Under the pieces are notes generated by a model. The model was not told the origin of the DNA. It worked only from the letters and a program-made list of their open reading frames with translations, and did not search any database. A stretch of 20,677 nt of DNA. Source: Caryophanales bacterium UBA3935. Lineage in GTDB: Bacteria; Bacillota_I; Bacilli_A; ML615J-28; CAG-698. The position numbers and the translations under genes are program-made. This document shows positions 15,284-20,677 of this stretch, in pieces (the stretch's first letter is position 1; every line of letters starts with the position of its first letter). The stretch covers positions 10,382 through 31,058 of the forward strand of contig DGED01000002.1 of NCBI GenBank assembly GCA_002385755.1, read 5' to 3'.

Positions 15284-16960
15284 TTATTCGACTGCCAAAA
15301 TATAACTGTAGACCTCCTGGTTTCCTTCGATAACATCGATCTCAAGTTGGTCATAATTTCTTTCGATATATTTTACCAGTTCGTTTATCTCTCTTTGACC
15401 GACGTCGGCGCCGTAAATCACGGTGATGATTTCTTTCGTGTCAGTCACGGCTTCCTTAAGCAAGCCTTTAACGGCGTCGAGCGCCTTTTTGCCGGTGGCG
15501 ACGATTTTGTTATCGCAGATACCGATATAATCGTTTTTCTTGATCTTAAAGCCGTTAAACTCGGTATCGCGGACCGAATACGTCACCAACCCGGTCGTCA
15601 CGTTTTCGATTACTGGCATAATATCGGCGATTACTTCTTCCGGCTCGCCGTTAAGATCAAGCATCGTCAGCGCCGCGAAACCCTGGGCGATGCTTTTCGT
15701 CTCGACCACGTGCACTTTGCTTTCGCTGTAAATCTTCGCCGATTGGCTCGCGGCGAGAATGACATTGCCGTTATTGGGGAAGACCAAAATATGCTCGGCG
15801 TTCAAAGTGTCGTAGCCGCGGATAAAGTCTTCCGTCGACGGGTTCATGCTTTGCCCGCCGTTAACGACGAAGTCGGCGCCCATTTCCTTAAAGGCGTTAA
15901 TCAAGCCCTTGCCGGCGGCGACGACGACGATCGCGTATTTCTTCCTGATTTCCGGGCGTCGCGGCGGCTGGTAGTGCTCCTCGCCGCATTCGCACGGGCC
16001 TTCTTCGGCGTGCGCGACCTGGCTTTCGTTATGCTGAATCGTCATGTTTTCAATCTTCAAGTGTACGTATTCGCCGAATTTTTGCCCGACGTTAAGGATG
16101 TCTCCGGGTTTTAACGTGTGGATATGCACTTTAACGATATCCTCGTCCACGACGGTTACGATCGAGTCGCCCAAAGGCGTGAGCATTTTCGTGAGCATCT
16201 CTTCCTCAAACTCGTCCTTGTATTCCGGCGACAATTGCAAAATAAATTCCGTGCAATAACCGAACTCGACGTTTTCAACCTTGCTTACGAAACGCGTTCC
16301 GACGGTATGCATGGCGGTCTTAACCGGTCTTTCCGACACGAAGCGGCCTTCCACCGCTTCCGCCATTCCCTCGAGAATATATACCAGTCCCGCGCCGCCG
16401 CTGTCGATAACGCCGGCTTCCTTCAGGACCGGTAATAATTCCGGCGTCCGCTCGAGCGAGGCTTTTGCTTCGGCCAGAAACTCGGAGAAAAACTCGTTAA
16501 TCGTCATCCGCGACGAGGAAATCGCCAAGAGTTTTTCCGTCGCCTCGCGGACGACGGTTAAAATCGTTCCCTCGACCGGTTTCATAACCGCTTTATACGC
16601 CTGCTTGACGCCGGCGTCAAAAGCCCTTGCCAGGTGGATCGCGTCGGCTTTGGCAAAGCCTTCAAAGCCCTTGCTCAGGCCGCGGAATAATTGTGACAAG
16701 ATGACGCCCGAGTTTCCCCGGGCTCCCATCAGCATTCCCCGCGACAGTTTTTTCGCTACTTCATGAAGGTTGGTTTCGTTTAAAGCGTAAATCTCGTTTA
16801 CGCCGCCGTCAATCGTCAATTTCATGTTGGTGCCGGTATCCCCGTCGGGGACGGGAAATACGTTCAACGCGTCAACTTCTTTGTAATGGAGTTTCAAGTT
16901 TTCGGCGCCGTTGGCGACCATCGCCTTAAACAAGGCGCCATCTATCTTCTTAATTTGCAT
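15284..16960 (-). CDS. fakA: Fatty acid kinase catalytic subunit FakA (YloV, DhaL/DegV-associated)
   Basis: ATP-binding subunit of fatty acid kinase. With a FakB (DegV) fatty-acid carrier it forms acyl-phosphate from exogenous fatty acids. The 558 residues match the family length. The N-terminal DhaL-like domain has the metal/ATP site NVFPVPDGDTGTNM (33-46; Asp39, Asp41). MGARGNSGVILSQ (78-90) and DSGGAGLVYILEG (186-198) follow. The middle domain includes NVEFGYCTEFILQL. The C-terminal domain has VFPNNGNVILAASQSA and VVETKSIAQGF. No FakB gene is in this window. It is the first gene of the operon leading to plsX, with a strong promoter 5'. The ATG at 16960 has only a G-rich stretch as ribosome binding site. 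The usual upstream partner yloU (Asp23 family) is absent. Confidence 0.94.
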   Translation of the reverse strand: MQIKKIDGALFKAMVANGAENLKLHYKEVDALNVFPVPDGDTGTNMKLTIDGGVNEIYALNETNLHEVAKKLSRGMLMGARGNSGVILSQLFRGLSKGFEGFAKADAIHLARAFDAGVKQAYKAVMKPVEGTILTVVREATEKLLAISSSRMTINEFFSEFLAEAKASLERTPELLPVLKEAGVIDSGGAGLVYILEGMAEAVEGRFVSERPVKTAMHTVGTRFVSKVENVEFGYCTEFILQLSPEYKDEFEEEMLTKMLTPLGDSIVTVVDEDIVKVHIHTLKPGDILNVGQKFGEYVHLKIENMTIQHNESQVAHAEEGPCECGEEHYQPPRRPEIRKKYAIVVVAAGKGLINAFKEMGADFVVNGGQSMNPSTEDFIRGYDTLNAEHILVFPNNGNVILAASQSAKIYSESKVHVVETKSIAQGFAALTMLDLNGEPEEVIADIMPVIENVTTGLVTYSVRDTEFNGFKIKKNDYIGICDNKIVATGKKALDAVKGLLKEAVTDTKEIITVIYGADVGQREINELVKYIERNYDQLEIDVIEGNQEVYSYILAVE

Positions 16961-16996
16961 ATAAGTGCCCCCATTTTATTGTATATCTGTTTTTTT

Positions 16997-17025
16997 ATTA
17001 TATCATATGATATTTTTTTAAGCAA
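16997..17025 (-). promoter_or_regulatory. Promoter of the fakA-recG-plsX-rnc operon
   Basis: On the minus strand TTGCTT (17025-17020) is followed at 17 bases by TATAAT (17002-16997) with an extended TGA before it. A perfect 14-base palindrome (ATATCAT/ATGATAT, 17000-17013) overlaps the -10. The start codon lies about 37 bases downstream. The -35, the spacing and the extended -10 are the same as in the rpmB promoter. Confidence 0.75.
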
Positions 17026-17066
17026 GTCCAAAATATCCTCAGAGATGACAATATCTCCTGAATTAT

Positions 17067-17816
17067 TTACCAGGCGGCGACAGTCCCGTCGGCGCGCGAC
17101 TCCGTCGCCCCGACCAAAACGCCCGTTTCCGGATGACGCCATATCGATTGGCCGCGGCCGAAACTGACCGGGGAATTCTCTACTTGAACATTATGGCCGC
17201 GCCGGGCGAGGCCGGAAACTAAAAAGTCGGGGAAATTTTGTTCGACCTTGACGGTTTTGCCTTTGATCCATTGCCAGCGCGGGACGTCGAGCGCGGCCTG
17301 CGGGTTCATATTGTAATCGATACTGTTCGTAATAAACTGCAGATGCCCCTGCGGCTGCATAAAGCCGCCCATGGCCACAAAAGGCCCGACCGCTTGGCCG
17401 CCTTTCGTCAGAAATCCGGGGATGATGGTATGATAGGTCTTCTTTCCCGGCTTAAGGCAATTAGCGCGGGCGGGATCGAGCGAGAAGGTGTGACCGCGGT
17501 TTTGCAGGGAAATCCCGGCGCCGGGAACGACCAATCCGGAACCGAACCCCATGTAATTGCTTTGGATGTACGAGACCATGTTCCTCTCGCCGTCGGCGAC
17601 CGCGAAATACACCGTGCCGCTTGAGTCGGCGTCGCTATCGGTAAGCGCGCCGGAGACGGCAATCGCCGCGTCGACCGCGTTTCCCCCTTGCTTTAAAATC
17701 TCAAGCCCCGCTTCCGCGGCCAAGGGGTTGGAAGCGGCGACCATGCCGCGTTTGGCGTAAACCGGTTTTCGGCTTAACTGGAACGGATGATAATACGGAC
17801 TGTTCGCAAAAGAAAT
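17067..17816 (-). pseudogene. Gamma-glutamyltransferase remnant with large internal deletion
   Basis: Homologous to gamma-glutamyltransferases (GGT, YwrD-type), which cleave gamma-glutamyl bonds and are normally over 500 residues long and self-processed. The N-terminal segment YAKRGMVAASNPLAAEAGLE through GGNAVDAAIAVSGAL is present. It then jumps at about position 17640 directly to the small subunit: SSGTVYFAVADG, NYMGFGSGLVVPGAGISLQN, VAMGGFMQPQGHLQ, NPQAALDVPRWQW and the end FGRG...ESRADGTVAAW. About 300 residues of the large subunit are missing without loss of frame. A promoter lies just upstream, and AAGGAGG is followed by ATT (17816) where ATG is expected. An in-frame TTG at 17870 is the -35 box of that promoter; the first in-frame ATG is at 17744. 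Probably a decaying gene. Confidence 0.8.
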
Positions 17817-17841
17817 GTCCCTCCTTGACGATACTTCAGTT

Positions 17842-17870
17842 ATTATATTACGTATTGACGAAATATTCAA
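17842..17870 (-). promoter_or_regulatory. Promoter upstream of the GGT remnant
   Basis: On the minus strand TTGAAT (17870-17865), a 17-base spacer and a perfect TATAAT (17847-17842). A strong ribosome binding site AAGGAGG (17826-17820) follows. The expected transcript starts near 17835, which excludes TTG 17870 as the translation start of the GGT remnant. Confidence 0.75.
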
Positions 17871-17904
17871 GTATCATTGTTTTAACCGAAACGCAGGATT
17901 TTTC

Positions 17905-17933
17905 TTGCTTTAAGCGAACGTTTATGATATAAT
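17905..17933 (+). promoter_or_regulatory. Promoter of rpmB
   Basis: TTGCTT (17905-17910), 17 bases, then extended -10 TGA TATAAT (to 17933). A 15-base palindrome (ATGATAT-A-ATATCAT, 17924-17938) covers the -10 element. The ribosome binding site AAGGAGG (17962-17968) and ATG at 17975 follow. Confidence 0.85.
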
Positions 17934-17974
17934 ATCATGAGTATGAAAGACAAATCCTAATAAGGAGGGATAGA

Positions 17975-18166
17975 ATGGCCCGCAAATGTCATATCACCGG
18001 ACTCGGGACCGTATACGGAAACAAACGCCCGCACTCTTTAAAGGCTTCCCGCCGAAGCTGGAAGGCCAATCTCCATAAAATCAGAATCAAAGACAAAGAC
18101 GGAAAAATAAAAAGAGTATATGTTTCAACCCGCGCTATGAGATCCGGATTAGTCGAAAGGGCATAA
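17975..18166 (+). CDS. rpmB: 50S ribosomal protein L28
   Basis: Structural protein of the large ribosomal subunit, 63 residues, very basic. It opens [20 protein letters not shown] and continues with [14 protein letters not shown] and [16 protein letters not shown], all typical of L28. Only one cysteine (Cys5) is present, so it is the zinc-free form, as in B. subtilis. It has a strong promoter, a strong ribosome binding site and its own terminator. It runs opposite to spoVM and fakA on either side, exactly as in the Bacillus spoVM-rpmB-yloU-yloV region. Confidence 0.97.
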   Translation: MARKCHITGLGTVYGNKRPHSLKASRRSWKANLHKIRIKDKDGKIKRVYVSTRAMRSGLVERA

Positions 18167-18197
18167 AAAAAAAAGGCTTAAGCAGCCTTTTTTTCTT
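18167..18197. terminator. Bidirectional terminator between rpmB and spoVM
   Basis: AGGCT (18174-18178) pairs with AGCCT (18184-18188) over a five-base loop, flanked by an A-run on the left and a T-run on the right. It therefore works as stem plus U-tract for transcripts from either side. On the minus strand the spoVM stop codon (18180-18178) and its last two codons lie within the hairpin. Confidence 0.85.
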
Positions 18198-18273
18198 TTT
18201 TTGAAAACAATTGTATTATTTTACAAATGATGTAAGATAAAAACCTTGGCAACCTTACGACATAAATCCTCAT
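18178..18273 (-). CDS. spoVM: SpoVM-like small spore coat anchoring peptide
   Basis: A 31-residue peptide beginning MRIYVVRLPRFL, against MKFYTIKLPKFL in B. subtilis SpoVM. SpoVM is an amphipathic helix that recognises the convex forespore membrane and recruits SpoIVA to start coat assembly. Pro9, which in B. subtilis is critical for localisation, is conserved, as are the alternating basic and hydrophobic residues. The tail is Lys-rich and about five residues longer than in Bacillus. GAGGG lies seven bases before the ATG. The position between thiN and convergent rpmB is identical to Bacillus, which makes the call strong despite the short length. A possible sigma-E-type promoter overlaps the thiN stop. 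Confidence 0.88.
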   Translation of the reverse strand: MRIYVVRLPRFLSYIICKIIQLFSKKEKKAA

Positions 18274-18295
18274 AACCGATCCCTCAATTCACTTA

Positions 18296-18324
18296 ATTAT
18301 ATGTCAATGGCCGCCGGTTTATAC
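18296..18324 (-). promoter_or_regulatory. Candidate sigma-E-type promoter of spoVM
   Basis: On the minus strand GTATAAA (18324-18318), overlapping the thiN stop codon, is followed after 14 bases by CATATAAT (18303-18296). This resembles the B. subtilis sigma-E pattern (an ATA-containing -35, about 14 bases, CATACAAT-like -10). The start would fall about 15 bases before the spoVM ATG. It is inferred by analogy: spoVM is a sigma-E gene in B. subtilis. Confidence 0.4.
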
Positions 18325-18932
18325 TATAATGTTTCGATCACCAATATTTTTTTGCCGTTAACCTTGACAAGACCTTCTTCCCCGACGATTTCGTTGCTTA
18401 GGCACAAATTATCGAACGGTCGCGGCCGATAGGCCTCGAGCGGGTATTTAAAACCGGAAAGGGTAATCTCCGCCCCGTTCTCGAGAGCGAAAAACGAGCA
18501 GTATTTATATTTGCTCTTTTTTACCGCCGTGTCGGAACTAATAACGTAAATCCGGTTTCGCTCGTCAAACATCACCAAACGATAATCGGAATAAGCCGCG
18601 ACGACGTTTAACGCCGCGATAAAGTGGTCGAGGCGGCCGCCCGTGGCGTTGTAAATCTCGATCCTCTCGCCTTTCATCGTTATCGCTTCCCGGACCGCGA
18701 GTTCCAAGTCGCTAAAATCTTTCTCGCGCGGGTATCTCTTTACATTGGAACAATGTCTGATAACTTCCCCGATATCGCAGGAATCAAAATCGCCGACGGC
18801 CAGATCGACGTTCAATCCCCGGTCAATAATATGATAGATCCCGCCGTCGACGCCGATTAAAAATTCATCGGGATCGGGGCTGTACAAGTTTTTAAAGCCG
18901 TCGACGCCGGCGCAAACGATTTTTATGATCAT
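18324..18932 (-). CDS. thiN: Thiamine pyrophosphokinase
   Basis: Converts thiamine and ATP to thiamine pyrophosphate and AMP in the cytoplasm. It has 202 residues, a normal length for the Firmicute ThiN (YloS) type. Conserved segments are LIGVDGG (25-31), VGDFDS (46-51), KDFSDLELA (71-79) and TGGRLDH (97-103). A C-terminal beta domain contains LCLSNE. The ATG at 18932 overlaps the rpe stop as ATGA, with a weak ribosome binding site, so translation is probably coupled. The order rsgA-rpe-thiN-spoVM is as in Bacillus. No thiamine riboswitch is seen before it. Confidence 0.94.
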   Translation of the reverse strand: MIIKIVCAGVDGFKNLYSPDPDEFLIGVDGGIYHIIDRGLNVDLAVGDFDSCDIGEVIRHCSNVKRYPREKDFSDLELAVREAITMKGERIEIYNATGGRLDHFIAALNVVAAYSDYRLVMFDERNRIYVISSDTAVKKSKYKYCSFFALENGAEITLSGFKYPLEAYRPRPFDNLCLSNEIVGEEGLVKVNGKKILVIETL

Positions 18933-19573
18933 AATTTTTTCAGGCTTTCGACAGCCGCCCGCCGGTCCTCCGCTTTAAAAATATAAGTCCCCGCGACCAG
19001 TATTTCCGCCCCGGCTTCCTTGCATTTTAGTCCGGTTTCCGCGTTAATACCGCCGTCGACTTCAATCAAATATTGGAAGTCACGCTCTTTTTTCATCTCG
19101 CTTAAATACTTGATTTTTTCCAGGGAATCCTCGATAAAGACCTGCCCGGCAAACCCGGGCTCGACGGACATGACGAGAACCAAATCGACATCGGCAAGAT
19201 AGTTTTCCAAAAGCGTAACGTCGGTTTTGGGACGAATCGATATCCCGACTTTGGCGCCGAGATTGCGGATAAAACGAATCGTCTTGGCAACGTCCGCTAC
19301 CGCCTCGTAATGGAAAGTTATGATGTCGGCCCCCGCCTTGATAAATTGCTTCGCATACAGCGTCGGCTTTTCAATCATCAAATGAACGTCAAAAAGCAGA
19401 TTGACCTTGCCCTTAAGGGGACGGTAAACGTCGGGACCGATGGTGATATTGGGCACGAAATGACCGTCCATAACGTCAATGTGAAGCAAATCCGCGCCAT
19501 AACTTTCGACTTCCTTTACTTCCTCGAGCAGTTTGGAAAAATCAGCTGACAAAATTGAAGGGGCAACTAACAT
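18929..19573 (-). CDS. rpe: Ribulose-phosphate 3-epimerase
   Basis: Interconverts ribulose 5-phosphate and xylulose 5-phosphate in the pentose phosphate pathway. It is a TIM barrel of 214 residues. APSILSADFSKL opens the protein. The metal and catalytic residues are visible as His31 and Asp33 (HIDVMDGHFVPN), His64 (DVHLMIEKP) and Asp173 (EVDGGIN). MSVEPGFAGQ (135-144) is the phosphate/flexible loop. The ATG at 19573 has GGAGG five bases upstream. It lies 16 bases after rsgA and overlaps thiN by four bases. Confidence 0.96.
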   Translation of the reverse strand: MLVAPSILSADFSKLLEEVKEVESYGADLLHIDVMDGHFVPNITIGPDVYRPLKGKVNLLFDVHLMIEKPTLYAKQFIKAGADIITFHYEAVADVAKTIRFIRNLGAKVGISIRPKTDVTLLENYLADVDLVLVMSVEPGFAGQVFIEDSLEKIKYLSEMKKERDFQYLIEVDGGINAETGLKCKEAGAEILVAGTYIFKAEDRRAAVESLKKL

Positions 19574-19589
19574 TTTAACCTCCGTTTTT

Positions 19590-20456
19590 TTAATATTTAT
19601 TTTTTAATATAATCTCTACTTCCCGGTAAAACAACGCGTAGTTTTGATAACGGGAATGCAAAATAACGCCGTCCGCGACCATGTCTTTAATCGCGCATCC
19701 CGGCTCGTCAAGGTGCAGGCATCGGTTAAATTTGCACTTGTCGGAATGGGCGAAGAACTCGCGGAAACTATGCGATAACGTCAACAAATCGGGGATATCG
19801 AAATCGACGTTCCCGAAACCCGGCGTGTCCGCGATCCAGCCGCCTTCGACCCTTAAAAGTTCGACGTGGCGGGTCGTGTGCTTCCCGCGGCCCAAAGCCC
19901 GGGAGATAACGTCGGTCTTAAGTTGAAAAGAAGGATCCAGGGCGTTTAAAAGCGTGCTTTTGCCGGCGCCGCTCTGCCCGGCCAAAACGGAAATATACCC
20001 GTCGATTTCCGCTTTTATCTCTTTTACGGGAATCGCGTTAAGCCCGGAAAGATAGGTTTTATACCCAATCGAACGGTAATATTCATTAATTTGGTCAAAA
20101 TCGCCGCGGTCGGCGAGAAGATCGAGTTTGGTAAAGACAATAACAATCTCGATATCCATGTACTCGATGATCGCGAGCAACCGGTCAAGCAAACGCAAAT
20201 TCAAATCCGGCTCCCTGACCGAAAAAACAAGGAAAACTTTGTCGACGTTGGCGATTACCGGACGATTGAGTTCGTTTCGGCGCTGGGCGATTTTTTGAAT
20301 CACTTTATGTTTGGCGTCGAACTCGACCCAATCGCCGACTTTCGGCGCGTGTTCCTTAAACCGAAAAAGGCCGCGCGGTTTGGCGACATGGATTTTATTC
20401 TCTTGATCGATAATCGTATATTCGCCGCTAATGGCTTTGATAATCAATCCTCGCAT
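19590..20456 (-). CDS. rsgA: Ribosome small subunit-dependent GTPase RsgA (CpgA/YloQ)
   Basis: Circularly permuted GTPase that acts in late 30S maturation. It has 288 residues. The N-terminal OB fold (about 1-65) is followed by the GTPase motifs in permuted order: G4 TKLD (109-112), then G1 GQSGAGKS (160-167), then G3 DTPG (210-213). The C-terminal zinc knuckle is complete with Cys241, Cys246, His248 and Cys254 (KCKFNRCLHLDEPGC). The ATG at 20456 lies in the rlmN end (13-base overlap) with AAGGAG five bases upstream. The prpC-prkC pair that separates rlmN from rsgA in Bacillus is absent. Confidence 0.96.
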   Translation of the reverse strand: MRGLIIKAISGEYTIIDQENKIHVAKPRGLFRFKEHAPKVGDWVEFDAKHKVIQKIAQRRNELNRPVIANVDKVFLVFSVREPDLNLRLLDRLLAIIEYMDIEIVIVFTKLDLLADRGDFDQINEYYRSIGYKTYLSGLNAIPVKEIKAEIDGYISVLAGQSGAGKSTLLNALDPSFQLKTDVISRALGRGKHTTRHVELLRVEGGWIADTPGFGNVDFDIPDLLTLSHSFREFFAHSDKCKFNRCLHLDEPGCAIKDMVADGVILHSRYQNYALFYREVEIILKNKY

Positions 20457-20677
20457 ATCATCTCCTTGACCCGTAATTGACCGCAGGCGGCGGCGATATC
20501 GTGCCCCTGCTCTTTTCTCGTCACGACGTTAATCCCTCTTTTCATCAGGTAATCAAAGAACGCCCGGGACTTTTGGACGCTCGAACGCTTGAAAACGCCG
20601 GTTTCGTTATAAGGAATTAAATTAATATAGCAATTAAGACCCCGAACGAGCGACGCCAGGGCGGCGGCGTCCTCTAG
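20444..20677 (-). CDS. rlmN: 23S rRNA/tRNA adenine-2 methyltransferase RlmN, 5' part outside window
   Basis: Radical-SAM enzyme that methylates A2503 of 23S rRNA and A37 of some tRNAs. Only the last 77 codons are inside the window; the CxxxCxxC iron-sulfur motif would lie beyond the right edge. The visible part contains RGLNCYINLIPYNE, an RlmN hallmark, then FFDYLMKRGINVVTRKEQG and HDIAAACGQLR. The last of these holds the C-terminal Cys that acts as methyl carrier (Cys355 in E. coli). The TGA stop overlaps the start of rsgA. The identification is firm despite truncation. Confidence 0.93.
   Translation of the reverse strand, partial: LEDAAALASLVRGLNCYINLIPYNETGVFKRSSVQKSRAFFDYLMKRGINVVTRKEQGHDIAAACGQLRVKEMICED

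Noticed and set aside
15347..16114. 255-codon open frame on the plus strand opposite fakA
   Set aside because: It is an antisense shadow of a well-conserved gene, with no ribosome binding site and no recognisable domain. Long antisense frames are expected from the GC-rich codon use here.
16942..17142. 66-codon minus-strand frame between the GGT remnant and fakA
   Set aside because: It runs out of the GGT frame, through the fakA promoter, and into the fakA start in another frame. It has no ribosome binding site of its own.
17817..17870. TTG at 17870 as start of the GGT-like protein
   Set aside because: It is the first base triplet of the -35 element of a TTGAAT-17-TATAAT promoter and would not be transcribed from that promoter. 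The codons up to 17817 show no family resemblance.
1..20677. Mycoplasma-type genetic code (TGA as Trp), suggested by some gene-order reduction
   Set aside because: TGA ends several genes at the expected C-termini (permease, nth, rlmN, rpe), and Trp residues are TGG.
1..20677. CRISPR arrays, transposases, phage genes, tRNA or rRNA genes
   Set aside because: No direct-repeat arrays, no mobile-element proteins and no cloverleaf or rRNA-like sequence were seen. Nearly all bases are within housekeeping genes.

Overview
The window is a dense, almost entirely protein-coding chromosomal segment from an endospore-lineage Firmicute. Nearly every gene belongs to the housekeeping cluster known in Bacillus subtilis as the rqcH(yloA)-gmk-rpoZ-coaBC-priA-def-fmt-rsmB-rlmN-prpC-prkC-rsgA-rpe-thiN-spoVM-rpmB-yloU-fakA-recG-fapR-plsX-fab-rnc superoperon. 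Here it is cut into blocks and reordered. Two tiny genes, a spoVM-like peptide (31 codons) and a Cse60-like protein (59 codons), indicate a sporulating ancestry. TGA is a stop (permease, nth, rlmN) and Trp is TGG, so this is the standard bacterial code, not the Mycoplasma code. TTG and GTG starts are common. I cannot name the genus. No rRNA, tRNA, CRISPR array, insertion sequence or prophage was seen.

Layout, left to right. 1-2514 (minus): an ABC importer with lipoprotein receptor (cut by the left edge), permease and ATPase, preceded by a ~245-base leader holding hairpins with T-tracts and an operator-like palindrome. 2761-7395 (minus): a ROK sugar kinase, priA, fmt and a PgpA-like phosphatase in one tight operon with its own promoter. 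7493-8365 (minus): gmk-rpoZ, closed by a terminator that overlaps the rpoZ stop. 8473-10059 (plus): rqcH, divergent from gmk and convergent with the small cse60-like gene. 10052-16960 (minus): fakA-recG-plsX-rnc-dnaD-nth-cse60, from a clear promoter. 17067-17816 (minus): an internally deleted gamma-glutamyltransferase remnant that still has a good promoter. 17975-18166 (plus): rpmB. 18178-20677 (minus): rlmN (cut by the right edge)-rsgA-rpe-thiN-spoVM, ending in a hairpin shared with rpmB.

Functionally the genes cover tRNA formylation (Fmt), ribosome maturation and rescue (RlmN, RsgA, L28, RqcH), RNA processing (RNase III), replication initiation and restart (DnaD, PriA, RecG), base repair (Nth), GMP phosphorylation (Gmk), transcription (omega), phospholipid synthesis (FakA, PlsX, PgpA), pentose phosphate epimerisation (Rpe) and thiamine pyrophosphate formation (ThiN).

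The most notable observation is PriA. It keeps its eight zinc cysteines and its N- and C-terminal features, but its P-loop, motif III, motif IV, motif V and arginine-finger motif VI all look lost, suggesting a replication-restart protein without helicase activity. Other points of interest are the two hidden sporulation-type genes, the cse60 ribosome-binding site buried in the nth terminator, the broken GGT gene, and the structured leader of the ABC operon.
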